From Physella acuta (lineage: Eukaryota; Mollusca; Gastropoda; Physidae): a stretch of 64,000 nucleotides of DNA. Positions 50,701 to 62,700 of this stretch are shown piece after piece. Both the position numbers and the translations under genes were made by a program. Below the pieces are notes generated by a model. It searched no databases. It was not told the DNA's origin and saw only the letters and a list, made by a program, of their open reading frames with translations. Position 1 is the first letter of the stretch; each line of letters opens with the position of its first letter. The stretch covers positions 434,001-498,000 of the forward strand of contig NW_026731917.1 of the NCBI RefSeq assembly GCF_028476545.1, written 5' to 3'.

Positions 50701-53700
50701 ATGACTAAGACAAAGAAAGCGAAATCTCAGGATAAAAATAAAGGTATATAGGCTTATGTGTTATATAACATTTCTTACATTGATGTTTTACCAATTATGA
50801 CAGAATTACATTTTGAAACATATAATGTCCAGAATAGCTTACATATAAACATTCATGGTTTTAATAGAAACTAACCAGCTTTGATTACTTGGAATAAATA
50901 TACTTGACTTCTATGTACTCTTAAGATGTTCCTGTGAAACGAGCAAGAGATGACAGCAAACAAAATGGATCTGAGAAGAAAGCCGAGGAGGCCCCACCCA
51001 AAAAACAACAGGCCCCTCCCAGTTCCAGCAAGACAAAACAAACCCCATCAGGCCAGCAGCAGTCCAGCAGATCACGGTATGGTCAACAGTGGCGTTGCTA
51101 GGTCATTTCATGTCTGGCACAACATCATGTTTCACATTACAAAGTTTTGCTAATAAAAAAAACTTAGGTCAATTTGTGTATGAAGCTAATTGAAGCTGGT
51201 GTGTTATTTTAGATTTTAGCACTACTGAAAACTAATGCCATTAATAATAATTATAAATTTAAAAAACTATTTTACCTCTACAAAAACTCAATAGCGTATT
51301 ATTTTTACAAAATAATTTAAATGAGTGAAGTTGTAAATCAAATATGATCAAGTCATGTGTAAGTTGTTGTCCTTGACACAGGTCCAAGCAAAAATCTACA
51401 CCGTACTGTAGTTATTTTCTGGCCATCCTTGCTGTGGGCATTTGTGTGTTTGGGGTTGTCTATAGAGATCAGGTTCAGGATGGCGTGGGTAAGTATCACA
51501 GGTTTTTAAAAAAATATTTCTTGAGGTAAACATGTTGACTTGTGCTGATCATTCAAAACTACAGGTCTTTGTCTACTGGAGCTAGCCCGCTCCCCCCCCC
51601 CCCCACTCCTTGCATAACTTAGAAACCCCTCCCCCCCTTGCATAACTTAGAAACCCCTCCCCCCTTGCATAACTTAGAAACCCCTCCACCCTTGCATAAC
51701 TTAGAAACCCCTCCCCCCTTGCATAACTTAGAAACCCCTCCACCCTTGCATAACTTAGAAACCCCTCCCCCCCTTGCATAACTTTGAAAACTCCTCCCCC
51801 CTTGCATAACTTAAAAACCCCTCCACCCTTGCATAATTTTGAAACCCCTCCACCCTTGCATAACTTAGAAACCCCTCCACCCTTGCATAATTTTGAAACC
51901 CCTCCACCCTTGCATAACTTAGAAACCCCTCCCCCCTTGCATAATTTTGAAACCCCTCCCCCCTTGCATAACTTAAAAACCCCTCCACCCTTGCATAATT
52001 TTGAAACCCCTCCACCCTTGCATAACTTAGAAACCCCTCCACCCTTGCATAATTTTGAAACCCCTCCACCCTTGCATAACTTAGAAACCCCTCCACCCTT
52101 GCATAATTTTGAAACCCCTCCACCCTTGCATAACTTAGAAACCCCTCCCCCCTTGCATAATTTTGAAACCCCTCCCCCCTTGCATAACTTAAAAACCCCT
52201 CCACCCTTGCATAATTTTGAAACCCCTCCACCCTTGCATAACTTAGAAACCCCTCCACCCTTGCATAATTTTGAAACCCCTCCACCCTTGCATAACTTAG
52301 AAACCCCTCCCCCCTTGCATAATTTTGAAACCCCTCCCCCCTTGCATAACTTAAAAACCCCTCCACCCTTGCATAATTTTGAAACCCCTCCACCCTTGCA
52401 TAACTTAGAAACCCCTCCACCCTTGCATAATTTTGAAACCCCTCCACCCTTGCATAACTTAGAAACCCCTCCCCCCTTGCATAATTTTGAAACCCCTCCC
52501 CCCTTGCATAACTTAAAAACCCCTCCACCCTTGCATAATTTTGAAACCCCTCCACCCTTGCATAACTTAGAAACCCCTCCACCCTTGCATAATTTTGAAA
52601 CCCCTCCACCCTTGCATAACTTAGAAACCCCTCCACCCTTGCATAATTTTGAAACCCCTCCACCCTTGCATAACTTAGAAACCCCCCTTCCCCCCCCCCC
52701 CCCCCCATTGGCTAGTGATCACCTGGCCCTATGTGACATCTATTAGAGTCACCTCAAGGAGGTTGGCATGCAGCACATTGTTACTGGTGGGGTACGACTG
52801 GTTGGGTATTGCTGCTACTGATCTGTGTATCGAGCTAGCTTTAAGCAATGTTTATCACATAACAAAAATAATTGGGACACCTAAGTAAAGTGACTTAGTT
52901 TTTTATAAAAACAAACAAAACATTCTCACCAGCTTAGTGGTTTTGGGTCCTTTGTTTAAAAAATTTCAACTAGACTGTTTTTTTTTAAAATAGAATTTAT
53001 ATTTTCTGTTTTGATTGCAGAGCACATAATGAAGAATGGCATAGATATCAATGCTCTTGAAGTGCAGCTGAGAGATCTGTTTGGTCAGTCTGATGAACCA
53101 ACCCCTGAACTTAAGGTCAAGGCACAATCAAAGGAGGACAAAGGGCAAACTCAACAGATAGACAGGAAAGATGAAATTTTAAAAGAGAAGGAAAAGGATG
53201 GGAAAATAACAAAGCCCACTGAGACTAAAAAGGAAGAAAAAGTAGCAAAGCCCACTGAAACTAAAAAGGATGAAAAAGTAGCAAAGGAACAGCCCACTGA
53301 AACTAAAAAGGATGAAAAAGTAGCAAAGCCCACTGAGACTAAAAAGGAAGAAAAAGCAACAAAGGAACAGCCCACTGAGACTAAAAAGGATGAAAAAGTA
53401 GCAAAGCCCACTGAGACTAAAAAGGATGAAAAAGTAGCAAAGCCCACTGAGACTAAAAAGGATGAAAAAGTAGCAAAGCCCACTGAGACTAAAAAGGATG
53501 AAAAAGTAGCAAAGGAACAGCCCACTGAGACTAAAAAGGATGAAAATGTAGCAAAGCCCACTGAAACTAAAAAGGATGAAAAAGTAGCAAAGGAACAGCC
53601 CACTGAGACTAAAAAAGATGAAAAAGTAGCAAAGGAACAGCCCACTGAGACTAAAAAGGATGAAAAAGTTGCAAAGGAACAGCCCACTGAAACTAAAAAG

Positions 53701-56700
53701 GATGAAAAAGTAGCAAAGCCCACTGAGACTAAAAAGGAAGAAAAAGCAACAAAGGAACAGCCCACTGAGACTAAAAAGGATGAAAAAATAGCAAAGCCCA
53801 CTGAAGCTAAAAAGGATGAAAAAGTAGCAAAGGAACAGCCCACTGAAACTAAAAAGGATGAAAAAGTAGCAAAGCCCACTGAGACTAAAAAGGAAGAAAA
53901 AGCAACAAAGGAACAGCCCACTGAGACTAAAAAGGATGAAAAAGTAGCAAAGCCCACAGAGGCACAAAAGGATGAAAAAGTAACAAAGCCCACTGAAACT
54001 AAAAAGGATGAAAAAGTAGCAACACCCACTGAGGCACAAAAGGATGAAAAAGTTGCAAAGCCCACTGAAACTAAAAAGGATGAAAAAGTAGCAAAGGAAC
54101 AGCCCACTGAGACTAAAAAGGATGAAAAAGTAGCAAAGCCCACAGAGGCACAAAAGGATGAAAAAGTAACAAAGCCCACTGAAACTAAAAAGGATGAAAA
54201 AGTAGCAACCCCCACTGAGGCACAAAAGGATGAAAAAGTTGCTAAGCCCACTGAAACTAAAAAGGATGAAAAAGTAGCAAAGGAACAGCCCACTGAAACT
54301 AAAAAGGATGAAAAAGTATCAAAGGAACAACCCACTGAGGCACAAAAGGATGAAAAAGTAGCAAAGCCCACTGAAACTAAAAAGGATGAAAATGTAGCAA
54401 AGCCCACTGAGGCACAAAAGGATGAAAAAGTTGCAAAGCCCACTGAAACTAAAAAGGATGAAAAATTAGCAAAGGAACAGCCCACTGAGACTAAAAAGGA
54501 TGAAAAAGTAGCAAAGGAACAGCCCACTGAAACTAAAAAGGATGAAAAAGTATCAAAGGAACAACCCACTGAGGCACAAAAGGATGAAAAAGTAGCAAAG
54601 CCCACTGAAACTAAAAAGGATGAAAATGTAACAAAGGAACAGTCTACTGAAACTAAAAAGGATGAAAAAGCAGCAAAGCCCACCGAGGCACTCAAAGATG
54701 ACAAAGTAGCAAAGCCCACTGAGGCACCAAAGGATGAAAAACCAGCTCAAACAGAGGCTGCTGATGCAGTAAAACCTGAGGCTATGAAACAAGAGACTGC
54801 AACTGATGAGATTAAAGAAAAGGTTGAGGATGCAGTGGATATAAAAAATTATAAATTTGCTTCGATCACCAATGAAATAGACTTTGTAATTCATAAAGAT
54901 TTAGATGAAGCTGATGCACTGTTTAATGAAGTAAGAATTTAATTTTTTTGTAGGTTTTGATGATTGTTTTATAAAATTTCAATTAAATATACTTATAGCC
55001 CAAAATTGGATAATTCAATTTTAATTATTTACTGCTGGAATCTAAAACATACATATTTGATCTAACTAGGTGCCAGTGATTAATAAATCTGCTGTATAAA
55101 TCTATTGTAAGCATAAACATTCTCCTGATATCTGCCTTTAATTTTGACATGTCAGACAAGGTCAACTTGTGTGGTTTTTTTCCTCTGTAGGAAAACTATG
55201 AAAAAGCTGTGGAGAAGTATGACGAAATTCTGCGTGTCCACACTGCCAGCCCTAGAGCCTACTATGGTAAAGGTCTAACTCTGGACAAGTTAGGGTTTAA
55301 GTACATGAGCAATGACTACCTGGAGCACTCCATCAAGTATCTGGAGCGTGTCTTGATGTTGGAGAAAGTTCCAGATGATCTTCATATTATGGCTGCCCGT
55401 AAGCTGGCTGACAGACAGCAGTTTAGAGGTGAACCAATTTTTACACATTTTTTATGTTTGAATCTAGACTTTGTTAAAAAATAACCTATTCATGGAGTGA
55501 ATGTCAAATACAAATGTACAATCAGCTCCAAGCTTTTATCCAGCTTTCCTCAGTACAATCAAAGTGAAAAGTCCATTCATCACTTTGATTGTACTGCATC
55601 ACAACTCTCGTGAGTTGATAAGAACAACTGAAATTCATGTAAAAAAGTTTGACCCTGGAGATGATTCTTGTGTCCACAGGCTGGGGTGGGGGGGGGGGGG
55701 GGGGGGGGGCTCAGACTGTTAAAAAAGTTTGACCCTGGAGATGATTCTTGTGTCCACAGGGTGGGGAGCTCAGGCTGTTAAAACCTACAAGGCACTCAGT
55801 CAAAAGTTCCCAAAGAATCTGGAGATTAAAAATGCTTTTGGTGTGAGTCACATGATGATTGGACAGAATGATAGGGCAAGAGAAGTATTCATGGAGGTAA
55901 GGGGAACAATTCATTCGTTGTTACTTTTCTTGGCTATTTAACCTATACAATCTATGGAGGTAAGGGCAATAATTCATTCGTTGTTACTTTTCTTGGCTAT
56001 TTAACCTATACAATCTATGGGGTAAGGGGAACAATTAATTCTTTGTTTCTTATAATTGGCTATTTATTCATTACTATCTGTGGTGGTAAGGTGAGTAATT
56101 TATCCTTTCTTATTTGAGTCTGTATCCTGTATTATATATTTATAGAGGTTAGTGAAACATTTTATTCTATGGTTGTTTATTTTTCCTTTGTTTATATAAA
56201 GTGTTTCATTCTGCTATTTCCTATTGTACACATGAAATGTTGTTCCAGGTTTTAAGGAAAGATCCTCAGAATGGATTTGCAAAGGCCCACCTGGGATTTA
56301 TTTATAAAGTTGATGACAACAACCTTCCCCTGGCTATTGATATGCTGAAGGAAGGAATTGACTCCAAGGCGCCAGGAACTGAAGATGGGAGATTTTATCT
56401 TCATCTGGGGGACTCGCTGCAGAGGCTGGGGCAAGAAGCAGAAGTGAGTTTCATCAAAATTATCTCAGTCATTATTTTATGAAATATGTCAGTCATTATT
56501 TGATAGGAGAGCAAAGTGGTATATGAAATATTTCAGTCATTTTTTGATAGGAGAGCAAAGTGGTACATGAAATATTTCAGTCATTTTTTGATAGGAGAGC
56601 AAAGTGGTACATGAAATATTTCAGTCATTTTTTGATAGGAGAGCAAAGTGGTACATGAAATATTTCAGTCATTTTTTGATAGGAGAGCAAAGTGGAACAT

Positions 56701-59700
56701 GAAATATCTTAGTCATTATTTGAATGGTGAGCAAAGTTTAAGACTAAAATATCTCAGTCGTTATTTGATAGGCGAGCAAAGTGTAAGATTAAAATATTTG
56801 AGTCATTATGTGATCCCAAGGTTACAAGTACCAATCCACTATAACTAGCATATTGGTTTATACAGGCACGTCATTACTTCAAAGAAGGTGAGAAGAAAGG
56901 TCTGTTTCTCTCAGAATGGCAGCGCTCACTGTACAATGTGAAAGGTCTGACCTCAAGACCCTGGTGGACTGAGGAACAGACAGGATATAAACATTACTTG
57001 AAGGTTGGTTAACTAGATAGCCGCCCCTAGTGAGTTGATCTACACCTGTTAGAGTAGCTGCCCCTAGTGAGTTGATCTACATCTGTTAGAGTAGCTGCCC
57101 CTAGTGAGTTGATCTACAGTTAGAGTTGCTGCCCCTAGTGATCTACAGTTAGAGTAGCTGCCCCTAGTAAGTTGATCTACATTAGAGTAGCTGCCCCTAG
57201 TGAGTTGATCTACATTAGAGTAGCTGCCCCTAGTGAGTTGGTCTACACCAGTTAGAGTAGCTGCCCCTAGTGAGTTGATCTACAGTTAGAGTAGCTGCCC
57301 CTAGTGAGTTGATCTACAGTTAGAGTAGCTGCCCCTAGTGAGTTGATCTACACCTGTAGAGTAGCTGCCCCTAGTGAGTTGATCTACACCTGTAGAGTAG
57401 CTGCCCCTAGTGAGTTGATCTACACCTGTAGAGTAGCTGCCCCTAGTGAGTTGATCTACAGTTAGAGTAGCTGCCCCTAGTGAGTTGATCTACAGTTAGA
57501 GTAGCTGCCCCTAGTGAGTTGATGTACAGTTATAGTAGCTTCCCCTAGTGATCTACAGTTAGAGTAGCTGCCCCTAGTGAGTTGATCTACAGTTAGAGTT
57601 GCTGCCCCTAGTGATCTACAGTTAGAGTAGCTGCCCCTAGTAAGTTGATTTACATTAGAGTAGCTGCCCCTAGTGAGTTGATCTACATTAGAGTAGCTGC
57701 CCCTAGTGAGTTGGTCTACACCAGTTAGAGTAGCTGCCCCTAGTGAGTTGATCTACACCTGTTAGAGTAGCTGCCCCTAGTGAGTTGATCTACACCAGTT
57801 AGAGTAGCTGCCCCTAGTGAGTTGATCTACAGTTAGAGTAGCTGCCCCTAGTGAGTTGATGTACAGTTATAGTAGCTTCCCCTAGTGATCTACAGTTAGA
57901 GTAGCTGCCCCTAGTAAGTTGATCTACAGTTAGAGTAGCTGCCCCTAGTGAGTTGATCTACAGTTAGAGTAGCTGCCCCTAGTGAGTTGATCTACACCTG
58001 TAGAGTAGCTGCCCCTAGTGAGTTGATCTACACCTGTAGAGTAGCTGCCCCTAGTGAGTTGATCTACAGTTAGAGTAGCTGCCCCTAGTGAGTTGATCTA
58101 CAGTTAGAGTAGCTGCCCCTAGTGAGTTGATGTACAGTTATAGTAGCTTCCCCTAGTGATCTACAGTTAGAGTAGCTGCCCCTAGTGAGTTGATCTACAG
58201 TTAGAGTTGCTGCCCCTAGTGATCTACAGTTAGAGTAGCTGCCCCTAGTAAGTTGATCTACATTAGAGTAGCTGCCCCTAGTGAGTTGATCTACATTAGA
58301 GTAGCTGCCCCTAGTGAGTTGGTCTACACCAGTTAGAGTAGCTGCCCCTAGTGAGTTGATCTACACCAGTTAGAGTAGCTGCCCCTAGTGAGTTGATCTA
58401 CAGTTAGAGTAGCTGCCCCTAGTGAGTTGATGTACAGTTATAGTAGCTTCCCCTAGTGATCTACAGTTAGAGTAGCTGCCCCTAGTGAGTTGATCTACAG
58501 TTAGAGTTGCTGCCCCTAGTGAGTTGGTCTACACCAGTTAGAGTAGCTGCCCCTAGTGAGTTGATCTACAGTTAGAGTAGCTGCCCCTAGTGAGTTGATC
58601 TACAGTTAGAGTAGCTGCCCCTAGTGAGTTGATCTACACCTGTAGAGTAGCTGCCCCTAGTGAGTTGATCTACACCTGTAGAGTAGCTGCCCCTAGTGAG
58701 TTGATCTACAGTTAGAGTAGCTGCCCCTAGTGAGTTGATCTACAGTTAGAGTAGCTGCCCCTAGTGAGTTGATGTACAGTTATAGTAGCTTCCCCTAGTG
58801 ATCTACAGTTAGAGTAGCTGCCCCTAGTGAGTTGATCTACAGTTAGAGTTGCTGCCCCTAGTGATCTACAGTTAGAGTAGCTGCCCCTAGTAAGTTGATC
58901 TACATTAGAGTAGCTGCCCCTAGTGAGTTGATCTACATTAGAGTAGCTGCCCCTAGTGAGTTGGTCTACACCAGTTAGAGTAGCTGCCCCTAGTGAGTTG
59001 ATCTACACCTGTTAGAGTAGCTGCCCCTAGTGAGTTGATCTACACCAGTTAGAGTAGCTGCCCCTAGTGAGTTGATCTACAGTTAGAGTAGCTGCCCCTA
59101 GTGAGTTGATGTACAGTTATAGTAGCTTCCCCTAGTGATCTACAGTTAGAGTAGCTGCCCCTAGTGAGTAGATCTACCGAGAGTTGCTGCCCCTAGTGAT
59201 CTACAGTTAGAGTAGCTGCCCCTAGTAAGTTGATCTACATTAGAGTAGCTGCCCCTAGTGAGTTGATCTACATTAGAGTAGCTGCCCCTAGTGAGTTGGT
59301 CTACACCAGTTAGAGTAGCTGCCCCTAGTGAGTTGATCTACAGTTAGAGTAGCTGCCCCTAGTGAGTTGATCTACAGTTAGAGTAGCTGCCCCTAGTGAG
59401 TTGATCTACACCTGTAGAGTAGCTGCCCCTAGTGAGTTGATCTACACCTGTAGAGTAGCTGCCCCTAGTGAGTTGATCTACAGTTAGAGTAGCTGCCCCT
59501 AATGAGTTGATCTACAGTTAGAGTAGCTGCCCCTAGTGAGTTGATCTACAGTTAGAGTAGCTGCCCCTAGTGAGTTTATCTACAGTTAGAGTAGCTGCCC
59601 CTAGTGAGTTGATCTACAGTTAGAGTAGCTTCCCCTAGTGAGTTTGTTTTTCCTGTCTCAGCTCCTCCAGGACAACTGGCAGGTGATCAGGGATGAAGGT

Positions 59701-62700
59701 CTGGCCCAGCTCGACCCAAAGAGTGGATCCTTTGTGCCTGAGGAGGAAAATTTGAGGGACAAAGGGGACTGGAAGCAGTTCACACTCTTCCAGCAAGGTT
59801 TGACAGTGTTGTTTTGTTTTATGAGTTTAATTGATGACTGCAGCAGGATAAAGATTTTAATTATCATCCACAATATGCAGTCTACATCAATCAACTGTAT
59901 TTAATGTTCACAATATGTAGTCTACATCAATCAACTGTATTTAATGTTCACAGTATTCAGTCTACATCAATCAACTGTATTTAATGTTCACAATATGCAG
60001 TCTACATCAATCAACTGTATTGAATGTTCACAATATGCAGTCTACATCAATCAACTGTATTGAATGTTCACAATATGCAGTCTACATCAATCAACTGTAT
60101 TTAATGTTCACAGTATTCAGTCTACATCAATCAACTGTATTTAATGTTCACAATATGCAGTCTACATCAATCAACTGTATTGAATGTTCACAATATGCAG
60201 TCTACATCAATCAACTGTATTTAATGTTCACAATATGTAGTCTACATCAATCAACTGTATTTAATGTTCACAATATGCAGTCTACATCAATCAACTGTAT
60301 TTAATGTTCACAATATGCAGTCTACATCAATCAACTGTATTGAATGTTCACAATATGTAGTCTACATCAATCAACTGTATTTAATGTTCACACTGCACTT
60401 ATTGATTTAATCCCAGGTCGTAAAAATGGAGGCAACTGCATGAAGGTCCCAAAGACCTGTGAACTGATTGACCAAATTCCAGACGCCAAAGACTGCAAAA
60501 GAGGCCAGGTAGATCGGACATTTTTGTTTTACTATCACATTTAACTGCAGGCGTCTTGTTTAACCTCAAGTTTAACTGAAAACTTTTGGTTAACACCAAG
60601 TTTAACTAAAGACTTCTGGTTTAACCCTAAGTTTAACTAAAGACTTCTGGTTTAACCCTAAGTTTAACTAAAGACTTCTGGTTTAACCCTAAGTTTAACT
60701 AAAGACTTCTGGTTTAACCCTAAGTTTAACTAAAGACTTCTGGTTTAACCCTAAGTTTAACTAAAGACTTCTGGTTTAACCCTAAGTTTAACTAAAGACT
60801 TCTGGTTTAACCCTAAGTTTAACTAAAGACTTCTGGTTTAACCCCAAGTTTAACTAAAGACTTCTGGTTTAACCCCAAGTTTAACTAAAGACTTCTGGTT
60901 TAACCCCAAGTTTAACTAAAGACTTCTGGTTTAACCCCAAGTTTAACTAAAGACTTCTGGTTTAACCCCAAGTTTAACTAAAGACTTCTGGTTTAACCCC
61001 AAGTTTAACTAAAGACTTGTGGTTTAACCCCAAGTTTAACTAAAGACTTCTGGTTTAACCCCAAGTTTTAACCAAAGACTTCTGGTTTAACCCCAAGTTT
61101 AACTAAAGACTTCTGGTTTAACCCCAAGTTTAACTAAAGACTTCTGGTTTAACCCCAAGTTTTAACCAAAGACTTCTGGTTTAACCCCAAGTTTAACTAA
61201 AGACTTCTGGTTTAACCCCAAGTTTAACTAAAGACTTCTAGTTTAACCCCAAGTTTAACTTTGACTTTCAGGTGAAGTTTTCCGTCATGCATCCTGGCAT
61301 CCACGTGTGGCCCCATGTTGGACCAACCAACTGTAGGATTAGGGCCCACCTAGGGCTAGTGGTGCCGGAGGGGCCCAGGATTCGTGTTGTCAATGAGACC
61401 AGGTCAGTTGGTTGTACAGGTTGGGGCATGTCAGGTCATACATGTTGGGGGAGGTCAGTTGGTTATACAAGTTGGGGAGGTCAGTTGGTTGTACAAGTTG
61501 GGGAGGTCAGTTGGTTGTACAAGTTGGGGTGGTCAGTTGGTTGTACAAGTTGGGGCATGTCAGGTCATACAAGTTGGGGAGGTCAGTTGGTTGTACAAGT
61601 TGGGGAGGTCAGTTGGTTGTACAAGTTGGGGAGGTCAGTTGGTTGTACAAGTTGGGGCATGTCAGGTCATACAAGTTGGGGAGGTCAGTTGGTTATACAA
61701 GTTGGGGCATGTCAGGTCATACAAGTTGGGGAGGTCAGTTGGTTATACAAGTTGGGGCATGTCAGGTCATACAAGTTGGGGAGGTCAGTTGGTTATACAA
61801 GTTGGGGAGGTCAGTTGGTTGTACAAGTTGGGGAGGTCAGTTGGTTGTACAAGTCAGGTCATACAAGTTGGGGAGGTCAGTTGGTTATACAAGTTGGGGA
61901 GGTCAGTTGGTTATACAAGTTGGGTGGTCAGTTGGTTATACAAGTTGGGGAGGTCAGTTGGTTATACAAGTTGGGGCATGTCAGGTCATACAAGTTGGGG
62001 CATGTCAGGTCATACAAGTTGGGGAGGTCAGTTGGTTATACAAGTTGGGGCATGTCAGGTCATACAAGTTGGGGCATGTCAGGTCATACAAGTTGGGGCA
62101 TGTCAGGTTATACAAGTTGGGGAGGTCAGTTGGTTGTACAAGTTGGGGAGGTCAGTTGGTTGTACAGGTTGGGGCATGTCAGGTCATACATGTTGGGGGA
62201 GGTCAGTTGGTTGTACAAGTTGGGGAGGTCAGTTGGTTGTACAAGTTGGGGTGGTCAGTTGGTTGTACAAGTTGGGGCATGTCAGGTCATACAAGTTGGG
62301 GAGGTCAGTTGGTTGTACAAGTTGGGGAGGTCAGTTGGTTGTACAAGTTGGGGAGGTCAGTTGGTTGTACAAGTTGGGGCATGTCAGGTCATACAAGTTG
62401 GGGAGGTCAGTTGGTTGTACAAGTTGGGGCATGTCAGGTCATACAAGTTGGGGAGGTCAGTTGGTTGTACAAGTTGGGGAGGTCAGTTGGTTGTACAAGT
62501 TGGGGAGGTCAGTTGGTTGTACAAGTTGGGGCATGTCAGGTCATACAAGTTGGGGAGGTCAGTTGGTTATACAAGTTGGGGCATGTCAGGTCATACAAGT
62601 TGGGGAGGTCAGTTGGTTATACAAGTTGGGGCATGTCAGGTCATACAAGTTGGGGAGGTCAGTTGGTTATACAAGTTGGGGAGGTCAGTTGGTTGTACAA

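Noticed and set aside
51755-52746. ORFs of about 320 codons on both strands over the 27-bp array.
   Set aside because: They are by-products of an in-frame repeat inside ASPH intron 3; the exons on either side splice together in phase without it.
53151-54719. Minus-strand ORFs of 522 and 348 codons rich in Phe, Ser and Leu.
   Set aside because: They are the antisense shadow of the Lys/Glu/Thr coding repeat of ASPH exon 4.
57010-59640. Regular direct repeats that could be mistaken for a CRISPR array.
   Set aside because: There are no unique spacers between repeats, no cas genes, and the setting is an animal intron.
60565-61258. Telomere-like TTAACCCTAAG words in a tandem array.
   Set aside because: The 31-bp period contains the word only once per unit and most units read CCCCAA; it is an intronic minisatellite, not interstitial telomere repeat.
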